Source: Chara braunii | Taxonomy: Eukaryota; Streptophyta; Charophyceae; Charales; Characeae | Assembly (NCBI GenBank): GCA_003427395.1 | Contig: BFEA01000074.1 | Coordinates: 3,694,262 to 3,719,108, forward strand | Direction of reading: 5' to 3' | Length of the DNA stretch: 24,847 nucleotides | Shown here: one piece after another, positions 9,413-19,548 of the stretch | Position numbering within the stretch: position 1 is the stretch's first letter | Layout: the number at the start of each line of letters is the position of its first letter | Program-made: the position numbers and the translations under genes | The notes under the pieces: generated by a model | The model's database searches: none | What the model was told of the DNA's origin: nothing | The model's input: only the letters and a program-made list of their open reading frames with translations

Positions 9413-9558
9413 CGGCACGGGCTCATCCGGGGCCGGGCAGGGCGATGGGACCCAGGTTCGAAAACGGGCGGGGAGCGCACCCGCGTTGCGGGCGAGTTCG
9501 GGGAATCGGGTGGCCCCCTCGTACCCCAGGACCAACCATCGCCACGAGCACAAGTCTC

Positions 9559-9597
9559 CCTGGCGACACCGGTGACAATTAAACCGCGGTCGCCAGG
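9559..9597. repeat. Conserved inverted repeat inside the LTR (copy A)
   Basis: CCTGGCGAC and GTCGCCAGG form a 9-bp perfect stem around a 21-nt spacer. The same arms are intact in LTR copy B at about 20079-20117 although the spacer has changed at several bases. Confidence 0.6.
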
Positions 9598-10666
9598 TGG
9601 CGTACACGGCAGACCAGGGAAGCACCGTAAGGTCAGTGTACGGCAAGATTAAGGGCGGCGAAGCAAATCGCTCAATCAGCACAAACCCACTCCCGCCTAT
9701 GTGGCATGCCTGGGTCGGGTTATAAAAATGGATGGGCTCCGTGCACCGCAGCATGCTCCACACATCCACATCGCAGTATACTCCATCGTCATCTGCGATC
9801 AGGAAAGGCAAAAGCGTGTTACGACGCTCGGGGACAAAGTTCGAGCTCGGGCTACGGCCCGCACTTGCATTCATCGGGATGAAACATGACTCCATGCAAA
9901 GATCAACGAATACTGCTGAAGAAGAATGCACCTGACTCTCCTTCTCTGCCTCTTCCTTACACCATCAACCGGAACACGGTGTCAGGCACCCGGCCTGGAT
10001 ATAGAGAGGTCGGCCACCTTGCGAGGACGCGGGTGACCTATCTCTCCGGAAGTATCCGCCTCCTCTTGGGGTCCCGACGAGCACCTGATAGAGGGAGAGA
10101 GAGAGAGACGGCGAAAGGAGGTAGGCGCGTATCACACCCACACTCGCGCGATTGATCAGAAAGGAACGGAGACGGAAGGGACAGACGCATTCATGCTTTT
10201 ACGCAAGCAATCGACACACAATACCTCCACTCATCAGGCACAGAGGCGCATACACACACACATACCCAGAGAGCCTTCAATGAAACCTTCAACATCCATA
10301 GATTGTCACACCCGATATGCATAACAGACTGCCCAACCCTTGGAGTTATGCACACATCAAAGCAGCAATGGAGAAAAAGCTTCGTCTTCAAAAATACAAA
10401 ATTATCACGACTGGCCACTCCGGGCCCAGTCCCCAACCAATCCATCGACAACCATAGCCACAAGGCCCTGCCACTGTCGGCGTCTGATCTCCACCACTGC
10501 TACGTCCCTCCGACTGCCTTACCTCAAGTCCACCGCTAACTCCGCCACCCGCCGTCACTCCGCCCCACACGGGGCATGTCGAGGCTTTCCATCGTCACGG
10601 GTTTTGGGCATAGCTTGTGCAGCTTACAGCCGAGATCAAAGAGAGTGAGAGGAAGGGTTTGCGAGA

Positions 10667-10673
10667 ATTTATA
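10667..10673 (-). promoter_or_regulatory. Putative LTR TATA box, copy A
   Basis: The minus strand reads GCTATAAATTC followed by a pyrimidine-rich CCCTTCCTCTCAC stretch about 15-25 nt downstream, a plausible plant core promoter. The site is kept in copy B (21201-21207). It would place roughly 590-610 bp of U3 before transcription start. Inference only. Confidence 0.4.
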
Positions 10674-11285
10674 GCGCGGAAGGAGGCAGAGAGGCTGCGC
10701 AAAGCACGGGGTGTAGATGAGCAGGACATAAGAGGGCCAGAGTTTCCAGAAGAGTCGAGGGAGGCGAGTCAAATGCTCTGCGTGACTGGGGTGGTCGTCC
10801 AAGTGGGGTGCGCTTTCCCGCGGCCACCACATTGCCCCGATCATCCCAATCAGACAGCCAATCATTCGCGGGGAAGGGCTAGTTGATACCCCGGAGGCCG
10901 GTTCAAGCTTCGCTTGTAGGGAAGACGAAGAGACATGCAGGAAGGAGATGCACCGCAAGAAGGGAAGATGGTGTGGGGATGTAAAGCGGGAGAACGGGTT
11001 TACGAGGCGCACAAAAATTTGAAAACGGTCGCGCGCGCAAAAGTTCAAAATTCCTACTTCCGCTAATTCCCAACCGTTTCTTGAATTTCTTGGTGCGGCC
11101 ACTAACCAGCCACGCAAGACCTGAATTACATTTTCTACTCCGCCCCTCTTAAAAAAAAAGAAAAAGGAAAGAAAAAGAAAAATGAAGCTTCCCATTATCT
11201 TGAATTCGTGCTTTGGGGGTTCCCTGTGGGATTTTCCCTTAGGGGTACGGGAAACCACCGAGTACGGATCCTGGCTCGTCACATC

Positions 11286-11295
11286 TGTGATGCGC
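11286..11295. repeat. 10-bp direct repeat bracketing LTR copy A (right member)
   Basis: TGTGATGCGC is identical to 5871-5880. It lies two bases beyond the last LTR base shared with copy B. Confidence 0.7.
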
Positions 11296-11371
11296 AGGGG
11301 GTTCCGGAAAAATAGCAGTCTCCTGACTACTGTATCCTCCTTCTGCATTCCTAATTACCCTGATGATTTGG

Positions 11372-11496
11372 GCGGCCACTTCATCGTCAGCTGGCCCAAT
11401 TCCTCTCCTAGTCTACTTCGATGCCTCCCGCATCGCTAAGAATTTCCCATCCTAGTATACATCTGATCGGACGGCCTCTTCATCGTCAGCTGGCCC
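11372..11496. repeat. Two-copy 25-bp repeat, 99 bp apart
   Basis: The core CTTCATCGTCAGCTGGCCC, preceded by CGGCC plus one or two bases, occurs at 11373-11397 and at 11472-11496. It lies in the non-coding part between the extra ORF and LTR copy A. Confidence 0.75.
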
Positions 11497-11503
11497 GATC
11501 CTC

Positions 11504-11526
11504 TTTTTTTTTTTTTTTTTTTTTTT
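11504..11526. repeat. T23 homopolymer
   Basis: An uninterrupted T tract on the plus strand (A on the minus strand), downstream of the extra ORF in element orientation. On the minus strand it is followed by GAGGATCGGG. It is a possible decayed polypurine region or slippage product, but too far from the LTR to act as the primer for plus-strand synthesis. Confidence 0.8.
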
Positions 11527-11591
11527 ACAGCGTGACCTTCGTAATTAGAATTAAAAAGAAGAGGAAGACGGGGGGAAGAAGGAGAAAGAGA

Positions 11592-13611
11592 TCAGAGGAA
11601 ATGGTCGATCTCTGGATTGAGAGGGGGAGGAAGGGGATGAAGAAAGGTTGCAAGCTCAGCCGGAGTCGTTGGTGCCTCCACCTCATTGAAGTGGTGCTGG
11701 ACGAAGGAGGGATAGAGAAACGTCCCTGGTACGTGTGCCAAGACGTGTGGCGCTAGATCCGCAGTAGCCCGTATAACCCGTTGCCGCACCGTTCGATTCC
11801 TGGGGCCCGTCATCACCAGATGGGTCTCGGTATACGGCCTTCGCTCCCTCTTGACTACCGTGATGACGAGGAAGTGGTACATTACATTCAGCCGCTGGCC
11901 GGCCTTGTAGATGAGTGTTCCTACCAGCCTGGCCGGGACGCATCCTTCAAAGGGCGGCTCCAGATATGGCTCCCATGCAAGATCAGGACGAGGGCCCCCC
12001 TCGATTGCTTCGAGCCTGATGGTTGCAGGCTCCACCATGAATGCGACATCCGTCAGGTGAACTGTCCGACTTATAGGAACTGCTAAGGTCAATGACCGGG
12101 GCACGCCTAGGTGGCTGGCGGAAGCGGAAGGGTCCTGCGAGGATGGGGGGTCTGGATGTGGGATATGGTACTCCTCCCACTCCTCCTCTTGCTGGTGTTG
12201 ATGGGCCGGCTCCATCGAGATTGAGGTCAGGAAGGAGCGACGACGGTGGTATCGGCTCCGGAGGGCTCCCGTGTATTTGAAATCTACTTGTTCCCGCTCC
12301 TTCCCCCGACGGAGATCCCTCGATCAGTTCACCTTGCTCTCTGGAATGGGATCTGGCTTCCGCACCCGCCCGGCCTCTTCTCCGGGTCCCACTCGGCTTC
12401 CTTGAGCTTTCAACGATGGTTGGCGACGTCTCTTCTTAGGCGTCTTCCTGAGGGCCCTCGGGGCTATTGGCTTGGGTTAGGACGAGGAAGGCCGCAGTGA
12501 TTTCCGATCGGCAATGCTTACCGCCTTTTCTCCCCGCCGCGCGATATAGTCTGGTATCACCACCACGTGGTAAGATCGTCGCGGAGCCGATGTCGTTCAT
12601 AAGTGGAGTTGGAGATCCTCTTCTTCGCTGGCGATCACTTGCGCGGTAGACAACAACTCGATATGTAGAGGCTCCAGCAATCCCGGTCTGCTCATCCCTA
12701 CTTCTCCGAATGGGTATAGTGTCACCGTGCCTTCCTTCTTCTCCAGCTTCGGTCGCGAGATGACATATAACAACTGCAGGTTCTCGGCGATGTTGTGCTA
12801 GTAGTACAACACGGCAAGCCGGAACATGCCCAGCACCACCGATCGATACAGCGCGCGGTGCAATTCCCACACGCCTTCCTCGGCTTGCGGCAGCGGTTCC
12901 ACGTCCTCCAGCTCCACCAGATATTCTGCAAAGTTGTGCATGGGGTAGGGGTCCGTCGTGAGTTGATAAGGGAGGATGGTGTAAGAAAAGAAGGGAGGCA
13001 TTTAGTATGAGGGAGGGGGAATGGCTTGGATGCTTAGAGGATCAACGGGGGCGAGAAGCGCGGGTAACTGAGGCACAAGTGCCATCGGTCGTTCGGCGTC
13101 TATCGCAACAGCGCATAGTATGGTGTGAATCGATGGCCCCTTCCCTACGCTCATGCCACTGATCTCGAAACTTGCACCACGTACTCTCGCAGGAAGTTCC
13201 ACACTGGTTCGCGGTGTCGATCGTCCAGGGGCGTCAGATCGCCGATGAACGTAGCGACGATGCGCGCAAAATTAACGGCCACTTGGAGCGCGCGGAACTC
13301 GATGAACACCCTAGTGGTTTCCCGACCAGGCAGCTGGTGACGTTCACTTACACCCCTGCATAGGTTACTCGTTCGCTCAAGAACGAGTACGTGGCAAGAT
13401 TTGAGATGCTGGGTCCGGGCACGTTCACTTCCTGGATGTCGTACCACAACTCCCGATCGTCATTAAATCGGTGCCGCGGTAAGTGAATCGTGATCGGTGT
13501 TTGGAAATGCTCGATTGGCTCATTCCCTTGCTGTTGCTCTTTCATCCTACGCGATCGAGTCCTCAACCTCAAACGACGAAGTGGATTGGGAAGAGAACGA
13601 AGAAGAAGCAA
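11592..13611 (-). pseudogene. Extra ORF downstream of integrase, unknown family (decayed)
   Basis: I do not recognise this protein. It begins after a Ser-rich tail of the integrase region. The first part is read in two frames (13611-13360, with HFQTPITIHLPRHRFNDD; then 13390-13151, with FIEFRALQVAVNFARIVATF). From 13202 to the stop at 11592 a single minus-strand frame of 537 codons holds only five internal stops, at about 13002, 12798, 12597, 12477 and 12324, where roughly 25 would be expected by chance. Features include a Pro-rich stretch near 13060, an acidic stretch near 12920 (EYLVELEDVEP), a Lys/Arg-rich segment at about 12440-12420 (KKRRRQ), a Glu/Gln-rich segment at 12200 and a hydrophobic C-terminal domain (12100-11650). 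No signal peptide or membrane anchor is evident, which argues against an envelope-type protein. All five stops could arise from C-to-T or G-to-A changes. Confidence 0.7.
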
Positions 13612-13735
13612 GGGAGGACGAGGAGGCTGAGGGAGAAAGTTGGGGCGGGTCCTGCGCCCCCTCGCGATCCAGCAATGGCTGGAATGGGCGAAGGGCCGCA
13701 GCGTGGCGAGTCAACGGCCTGGCCTGCATGTTGTG
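13547..13735 (-). pseudogene. Serine-rich tail after the integrase
   Basis: In the same frame as the integrase GPY-like segment, one stop near 13738 is followed by a peptide with a long Ser run (SPSASSSSLASSSF near 13630) ending in EVEDSIA and a stop. It links the integrase to the extra coding region. It could be the integrase C-terminal tail or the start of the extra ORF. Confidence 0.5.
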
Positions 13736-14770
13736 TCAGGGGATCAGCTTCACGGAGTGCTGGCCTTGCGCGCCAACTTCTGTCACCTCGTTAATGCCAG
13801 TATAGCGAGGGTGGATCTTGGAGGAGCGCGGATTTCCGTACCTGCACTAGATCCCCGATCTTATAGCAGGGCAGCGGACCAGCGGAGGCATGTCGGTTCT
13901 CGTAATCTCTGATCTGCCGCTGGTCCGTCAGATCCACGGCCCTCTGTTGCCTTCGAGCTAACGTGGGGTAGGTCCTAGCCATCATATCCATGTAGTGTTG
14001 GGCCTTCTCTCGGTGTTGAGCCCAGGTCGCTCTAACTTCCGTACCCACAAGAGGTGATAACTGGATCCTGGGATACTATTGGTTCTCAGTTGAAATGGGG
14101 ACACCCCTGTACTGCCATGTGGGGTAGCCCGATAGATGGCCAAGATATGGTCGATTATGACAGGCCAGGGTCTGGTATCTCCTGCAGTAATGTTCCGTCT
14201 AAGGGCGGTCTTAATCATCTGATTGGCATTCTCTACGAGCCTGTCGGCCTGGGGCAGTGCCTAGGCGAGTATAAAATATTGACGTCGGCCCTTACAAGAT
14301 GTCTCTCTACCTCCCCTTGGAATTCTGACCCGTTATCCATGTGGACCTCTTCTACGTCCAAATGCATGCACAAAAAATGATTAATATACCAGGCTACTTC
14401 TTGCGAGTTCCGACTAGTCATAGGATAGGCCTCGATTCACTTGGAGAAACGATCGACGGCCACTAGAAGGACATGGAGCTCGCCCTGATCGACGGGCCCT
14501 TTCGGGACGTTTAAGTTGATGCCCGTTGTATCAATGCTAACTAGTTGGAAAGGGCGTTCTACTCTAGTCGGTATTGTTCGTGGCATCTGTACTGGCGCCT
14601 TATCGACCATACAAGCCGGGCAGTTTTGGACAATGTATCTGACATCCTCCCGAATTCCAAACCAATACCATCCATTTTTCTCTATAGCTTTTTTTGTGTA
14701 TTTGACCGCGAAATGGACCGCATCTTCTTCGTGGGACGCTTGGGTCCAAGCAAACCTAGTGAGAGGATGC
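13736..14770 (-). pseudogene. Ty3/gypsy integrase (zinc-binding, DDE core, GPY-like module), broken
   Basis: The minus strand reads an H2C2 zinc-binding domain (histidines in SHEEDAVHF, cysteines in NCPACMVDKAP, about 14725-14610). The catalytic core follows: SIDTTG (first Asp, about 14540), LLVAVDRFSK, HMDNGSEFQG (second Asp, about 14335) and, after a frameshift near 14250, LVENANQMIKTAL (Glu, about 14235). TPHGSTGVSPFQL and YKIGDLVQVRKSAL complete the core end, and a further shift near 13805 gives a YTGINEV segment matching the GPY position. An in-frame TGA near 14440 stands where a tryptophan is usual (SK-stop-IEA). All key residues are still visible, but the frame changes at least three times. 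Confidence 0.85.
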
Positions 14771-15340
14771 AGGACCGTCAGTCAGCTAGACCTATTATCG
14801 TCATCGTTTTTTCACTTTTGCAGGGTTGATTCTTGCCAACGATAATCATGAGCTCGCTCCGTGACTCGCCTCGGTGAGTTCCGTCAGCGGGTCTCCCTAG
14901 AGTTTCCTCAATAGGAGAAGGTCCGTCATGACCTCTGCTCTATGGACACTTGGCAAAAATCCGTTTTCAGTCCTAGCTTCAGCATACCGCTTCTTTGTGG
15001 GTATTGGGCCCGCTCGGCGGTGGGGACAGTTCCACTCCTCCATTCGGTACCTAACGCAATATCTGTGGGACCAGATCACGAGGCGCTTACTGCATCGCAC
15101 CCATGAGATAAAACTAGGTCCTCCGGGGTGTGAATCCCCCCGGTTCGGTATCATAGGCAAGGTGCAGAAAAAGCAGGAACGTCGGGATAGGCTAGGGGGG
15201 GAGTGAGGGATAGGCTGGTAGGTCGAAGAGGGGTCACCATCTCGCGCCCCAGTGCTTCCCTTGCGTATGACGTGTACTTCTCCATAGCGAGGCTCTGTCA
15301 GGGGCAGAGCTTCTTTCCACGGAATGAGTTGTTCGTTCAT
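14771..15340 (-). pseudogene. Linker between RNase H and integrase
   Basis: After the RNase H core, a one-base shift restores HETADGLTRL, the equivalent of the usual ADALSR end of the RNase H region. The frame then stays open from 15340 to 14897 as a 147-codon stretch without recognisable domains, containing a Cys-rich FFCTLP segment. Stops follow between 14890 and 14770 before the integrase zinc finger begins. Confidence 0.55.
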
Positions 15341-15730
15341 TGGGCACTTCTTCGGTGGCTGGAGGCGAGTCAGTCCGTCCGCAGTTTCGTGTTGTTTGGC
15401 AGATGTCGAAATCGTAATCTTGCAGCCTCACTGCCCACCTTCCCAAGGTCCCCGTATAATCCGTGTTGTTCCGTAAGGATAGCAACGGCTGATGATCTGT
15501 CACGAGAACAAACTTTTGGCCGTGGAGATATGGTCGAAAATGTTGGATTCCCCACACCACCGCCAAGCATTCACCCTTGCAAGCTTCGTAATTCGCTTGT
15601 GCCTGGCTCAATGTCTTCGACACGTATTTGATAACGTGCTCCTTACCGTCTACCCCCATGTTGAGTCAGCACTGCCGATATGGCCTACGGCTGCCAATCG
15701 GTGTGCAGAGCGAATGGTTTCGTCGGATCG
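15341..15730 (-). pseudogene. RNase H domain of Ty3/gypsy pol, broken
   Basis: The first catalytic Asp is in ALHTDW (about 15690), followed at once by an in-frame TAG and a frameshift near 15665. The next open stretch has YVSKTLSQAQANYE, ACKGECLAVVWGIQHFRPYL (second acidic residue in KGE) and VTDHQPLLSL (third). This order and spacing are typical of Ty3-type RNase H. It sits directly after the reverse transcriptase connection. Confidence 0.85.
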
Positions 15731-16590
15731 GGGCACGCCAGGATCGACGCAGTAGTCAAGGCCTTTTTTAGCTTCCGGAAAGCCGCCTCACACTCCGGTG
15801 TCCAGATCAACTGTTCTTCCTTCTTCAGCAAGTTGGTCAGAGGCTTGGCGATGCGAGCAAACCCGTGGATGAACCGCCGATAGTATGAGGCCAGGCCGAG
15901 GAAGGCTTGAACTTGAGTGAGCGTGACAGGCTCCGGTGCCTCTTGAATTGCTGCGACTTTCCTTGGATCCAGTTTCAAGTCATCCACCGTGACGATGTAC
16001 CGAAGAAGTAGATTTCCAAGAGAAAAAACTCGCTTTTCACCAAAGCCACTTTGAACCCCGCGTCTTTCAATGCATGCAAGACCCACTCGACATGTTCTAC
16101 ATGGTACTCGTGCGTTTTGGAAAAAAACAAAATATCGTCCATATACAAAATCACACAAAAATTTACTAGTGGTTGGGTTAGGCGGGTTTTGTTGACGAAT
16201 TCATGGCTCACTTGAACATCGCGGGTGCGTTACATATTCCCATAGGACATCTTATTCACTGCCACATGCCCTCGAATAAGACAAAGGTCGTTTTGGGCCT
16301 GTCTTCTGGTTTGACGGCGACATGGTGAAAACCGTGCCGGATATCGAACTTCGAGAAGACTCGTGCGGAACCAATAGCATCCAAACGATCATCGATACGA
16401 GGCAGTGGGTAAAAGTCCTTGGTAATAATTGCGTTTAATTTTCGATAGTCGATATAGACGCGGACTGTCCCGTTTCGTTTCGGCACGAGGACCACAGGGA
16501 ATGACCAGGTTCCTAGGGAGGGCTCTACCCATCTTAGACGCTCGAATGCTCATACCCTTTCCAAGGCTAGTTGTCGTTCCTTCAGTGAGT
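15731..16590 (-). pseudogene. Reverse transcriptase of Ty3/gypsy pol, broken
   Basis: The domains in order are WVEPSLGTWSFPVVLVPKRN (about 16540-16480), YIDYRKLNAI, FSKFDIRHGFHHV (first catalytic Asp) and KTTFVLFEG. Then comes a segment with two in-frame stops (CPMGICNAPAMF, about 16245-16215) that equals the usual MPFGLTNAPATF block. After a frameshift the catalytic YMDD is at 16134-16145. A further shift near 16000 leads to LKLDPRKVAAIQ and LGLASYYRRFIHGFARIAKPL, the connection to RNase H. The domain is complete in extent but inactive as read. The peptide is typical of plant Ty3/gypsy elements. Confidence 0.92.
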
Positions 16591-17480
16591 AACGGTACGA
16601 TCGACAATGTATCGGGGCGAGGTGCCCGGTATCAATCGTGTGGCTTATCAGGTGTGTCCGTCCTATATTGTGATCTTTGGATACTGATCGCCTTGGGGTA
16701 AGCCCGTACGACCGCTAGGAGGAGACATCGATGTTCGTTAGGTACATGGGCGGGTATCTGAATATCAACGCTTCCACTAGGAAGGGAAACCGTTGAGGTG
16801 ACGGTTGGGACCCGAGCGGTCTCCTCCGGAGAGGCTCCGAACAAGGAGTTATCGGTTCGGCCGAGAGTATGGTGGCTATGAGTTGACTATCCGTCGGAGT
16901 TATCGGTTCATTTTCCGTTTCGGTCTCTCCCTCTATTTCGGCCCCGATCAAGGGTTCCACTGAAAATGCCTGCAGGAGTTCCTCCGGGCCCCATGCGTTT
17001 TCCGGTGTCCTGGGTTGAAACGCCACTCGTTCTTCTAGAAGCCTTGCCGCCTTGGCGTCAATGAGTAAGGGTCGCGGGGGCCTAAAAGACAAATTGCATA
17101 GCCCCCTAAGCTCGACAAACCTCCCCGGGAGGGGGTCCGTTCTGAGGTAGAGGGACGCAGGGGGTTCTGAGAGGTCACTTATTCGTGTCACCCTCAGCAA
17201 CGGTTCCCCTGTCACGGTAGAGGAAAACAATTGACCCCAGCTAGACTCGCGTGGGCTGGCTCTTGTCGACACGTATCACAGAGGTTGTCGGAACCGGTTT
17301 TGAATTCTTATTGGATACCGGTCGGGTTCGTCCGCGTCTTCGGTTCCTGTCACTGGTCTTTCTTCGCCCTTCGGCACCCATCGAACCATGTTGACTCTAC
17401 GAACCTGGGTGGAAATATGAGGGGCGGACTGTGCGCGTACACGTACGACCATCCTCATGGGTATTGTTTGGGGCTTAGGG
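16591..17480 (-). pseudogene. Protease-RT spacer of pol
   Basis: A frame shared with the C-terminal protease part runs from 17638 to 16715 with a single stop near 17276. The peptide is Pro/Glu-rich (for example EGETETENEPITP near 16920) with no recognised domain. A frame change near 16830-16720 leads toward the reverse transcriptase. A spacer of this kind between protease and RT is usual in Ty3/gypsy elements, though this one is long. Confidence 0.6.
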
Positions 17481-17898
17481 TGGGCTGAAGTGAGCACTAT
17501 CTTGGAACTCACAAAATGCATCCGTGTGCCCACTGCCGCCTGCCACGGGATTCCTAAGACCACATTGTACGCCTGCACATCCAACACAACTGCGTCACAC
17601 AAACAACACACCCGCCTGACTCTTATAGGTACATCCATAATTCGTCCTTTACAAGAGATACTATCTTCTGTGGCGGATACATACAGCTCGTCGGGTCGGA
17701 GGGGCTAAACTTATTTCTCCCGACCAAATGTTTCGTCAAATTCCAAGAAATAGCCATGGTCAACGATCCCGAGTCCAAGATGGCGGCCGAGGGACTTCCC
17801 CAGACCTCGCAGTCGCACTCGACACTTTTCCAGGTAATCGGGTAAGCCCGGAGAAACACATCAGGTTTCTCCGGTGGTGGGTCCACGGCATGGATCAT
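17481..17898 (-). pseudogene. Retroviral-type aspartic protease, broken
   Basis: The active-site motif is AAILDSGSLTMAIS with the catalytic Asp codon at 17773-17775. After a frameshift near 17635, DVQAYNVVLGIPW (about 17575-17545) gives the second hallmark of Ty3/gypsy proteases. The frame also shifts from the upstream gag-pol linker at 17895-17898, where stop and open frame overlap by a few bases. Whether that first shift was once a programmed one or is decay cannot be told. Confidence 0.8.
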
Positions 17899-18410
17899 TC
17901 TGACCCTCTGTTGGCCTTGTTAGTTTTCGAGGTGGATGGTTGAGTTTCAATATCTACCGGTAGGTCGTCGATTCCCAACCTCTTACCCCTTCGGCTCTCC
18001 TCGAACCGGCGCCCGTTCTTCAGACATCTTTCCATCAACTTTTCATTGGCAGCCTCCGAAATGGTCAGCAGGTAAGGAATAGGCATTGGTATCCGCAGAT
18101 CCAAGGCTTTTAGGGCATCTAGTATGTCAATTTGGACGTCCCTGTACTCGGGACCCGGTATCGTGGGGTTTTCGAATCCGGGTCTCCAGGATCCTAAGTC
18201 GCTTTCATTGGTAACCCTCGGGGCATGGCGGATTACACCAATGGTTCCGGGTTCGAGCATTGCGGCCGCCAGGACCACCATGCCTGGGGTCCCCGCATCC
18301 ATAACTGTCGCCACCCGCCCTTGTCCTGCAACAATTGGACCTGCCTGTGGGATCTTGGATGGGCCAGCGGGATCTGGGATGGGCCAATGATTCCCACCTG
18401 AGTCCGGGTT
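17895..18410 (-). pseudogene. Gag C-terminal / pre-protease region
   Basis: The open frame 18449-17895 continues after the zinc knuckle in another frame. It contains MPIPYLLTISEAANEKLMER (about 18090-18030), a basic NGRRFEESRRGKR segment and a Ser/Thr-rich end. No enzymatic motif is seen. It precedes the protease directly. Confidence 0.6.
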
Positions 18411-19463
18411 CGCGGATAGTCCTTGGCCAGGTGGCCAGGTTGATTGCAATTATAGCATCTCATAGGCTGAGTAACACCGACCACAACAGGCCGAGGCAGC
18501 GCCGCTCCTCTGGCGGCGGCTACTGGTTGTCTTTGGGCCACTGTCGCCCTCTGCCTTTGCAAGCCTTGAACAAACTCGGTTAAAGGCGCCACAACCATCA
18601 CAAGTTGCGCGGCTATCTCTCTCATGGATGGTTCGTCTACTTCCCGTCCTCCTTGCACCTGATTGGGGTGTCGGGAGAGCGAGGAAGAGAATGAGGCTTT
18701 TCTGTCTGGATTCTTCTTGGTCGATCCTAATCCGAAACGATCTTCGAACATCCGAGCCGTAGCAAAATAGCTATAGCGTCGGACGCCTGACAGGTCATTG
18801 TCGCCAGATTCCAAATCCAAACCCACATCATAGTTTTCCTTTCCATACTTGATATCGTACTGAATTAGCTTGGTCAGGGTATGTTCGATCGGGTTGCATT
18901 TCTTGCGGATCTTTCTCCGCAATCGGGAGTCAGATAGTCCCCGAACAAAATCTGTCCGTACCATTTTTTCGTCAACCCTAGAGCGTTCAGCCAAGTAGGT
19001 AAAGCGCTCTGCGTACCTAGCCATAGTCTCACGAGGTTGTTGCGTCTGTTCCTTAAATTAGGCGCAAACACTACCCTGGTGCAATGTGGTCGAAGCGTTC
19101 GATAAATTTTCTTTGGAAGGTAGGCCAATTGGTATAGGTGTTTTGTCCATACCATTCGAACACGGTCCCCGCCAATCTTCCCGGACTCCGTTCTCGACGC
19201 AACTGGTCCGTCCAACCCCGAGCCTTCAGGGCCTCCAGCCAGGTGTGTGGGTCCGTTTCGTCTTCGGAGAAGATGGGAACTTCGAAGGGAGGAGGAACAA
19301 AGTATAGGGGATGGGCAGCCATCCCCGCATGATTATCCACTCCCTGTCTGGGTTCCACCATAATGCGAGGTTGGTTTCGCCCCCGCCCCTCTGATTGGCT
19401 CTGGCTAGCGTTCGCGGTCCGGCGGCGCCGGGGTGCCAGCCTATCCGTACTCAATACAGACAA
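18411..19463 (-). pseudogene. Gag polyprotein with damaged CCHC zinc knuckle
   Basis: The N-terminal part (19463-19071) starts with a basic, Ser/Gln-rich stretch. It continues into PPPFEVPIFSEDETDPHTWL and NWPTFQRKFIERF, typical of the retrotransposon gag domain. A frameshift near 19075 and a TAA near 19060 follow. The frame resumes as MARYAERFTYLAERSRV and FVRGLSDSRLRRKI (19024 onward) and remains open past the zinc knuckle CYNCNQPGHLAKDY (18457-18416). The last zinc ligand is Tyr instead of Cys, a one-base TGC/TGT-to-TAC/TAT type change. The start is the first ATG after the primer-binding site and a leader of about 80 nt. Confidence 0.85.
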
Positions 19464-19548
19464 AAAAAAGGGAGTTTACACAAATAAAACAGACTTTTAA
19501 CAAAAATTGACAGTCGTCCCAAGGAAGCCCCGGAGCTGAAACAAATCA

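Larger units (their letters stand above)
9411..11283 (-). mobile_element. Ty3/gypsy LTR copy A, second segment
   Basis: This continues LTR copy A after the insertion and aligns to 19934-21795 with about 9-10% differences, mostly transitions, plus a few small indels. Homology ends at GGCTCGTCACA (11273-11283). Together with 5881-6247 the copy is about 2240 bp, against 2235 bp for copy B. The plus-strand side next to 11283 carries no polypurine tract complement, so it is uncertain whether this is the 3' LTR of the adjacent internal region or an independent solo LTR. Confidence 0.8.

Noticed and set aside
10235-10265. CA dinucleotide tract in the LTR as a regulatory element
   Set aside because: It is a short simple repeat present in both LTR copies without further evidence of function.
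10536-11348. 270-codon minus-strand open frame crossing the LTR copy A end
   Set aside because: The equivalent stretch in copy B is broken by a frame change, and the frame crosses the LTR boundary into flanking sequence.
11592-12215. Envelope-like third ORF of an Athila-type element
   Set aside because: No signal peptide, transmembrane anchor or cysteine pattern is visible, so calling it env-like is unsupported.
12436-12931. Open frames of 69-144 codons in other minus-strand frames over the extra ORF
   Set aside because: They are shadows of the 537-codon frame, which fits the coding trace over a much longer distance.
13547-13800. Chromodomain at the integrase C-terminus
   Set aside because: The sequence after the GPY-like segment is Ser/Pro-rich and lacks the aromatic and WKGY-like motifs of a chromodomain.
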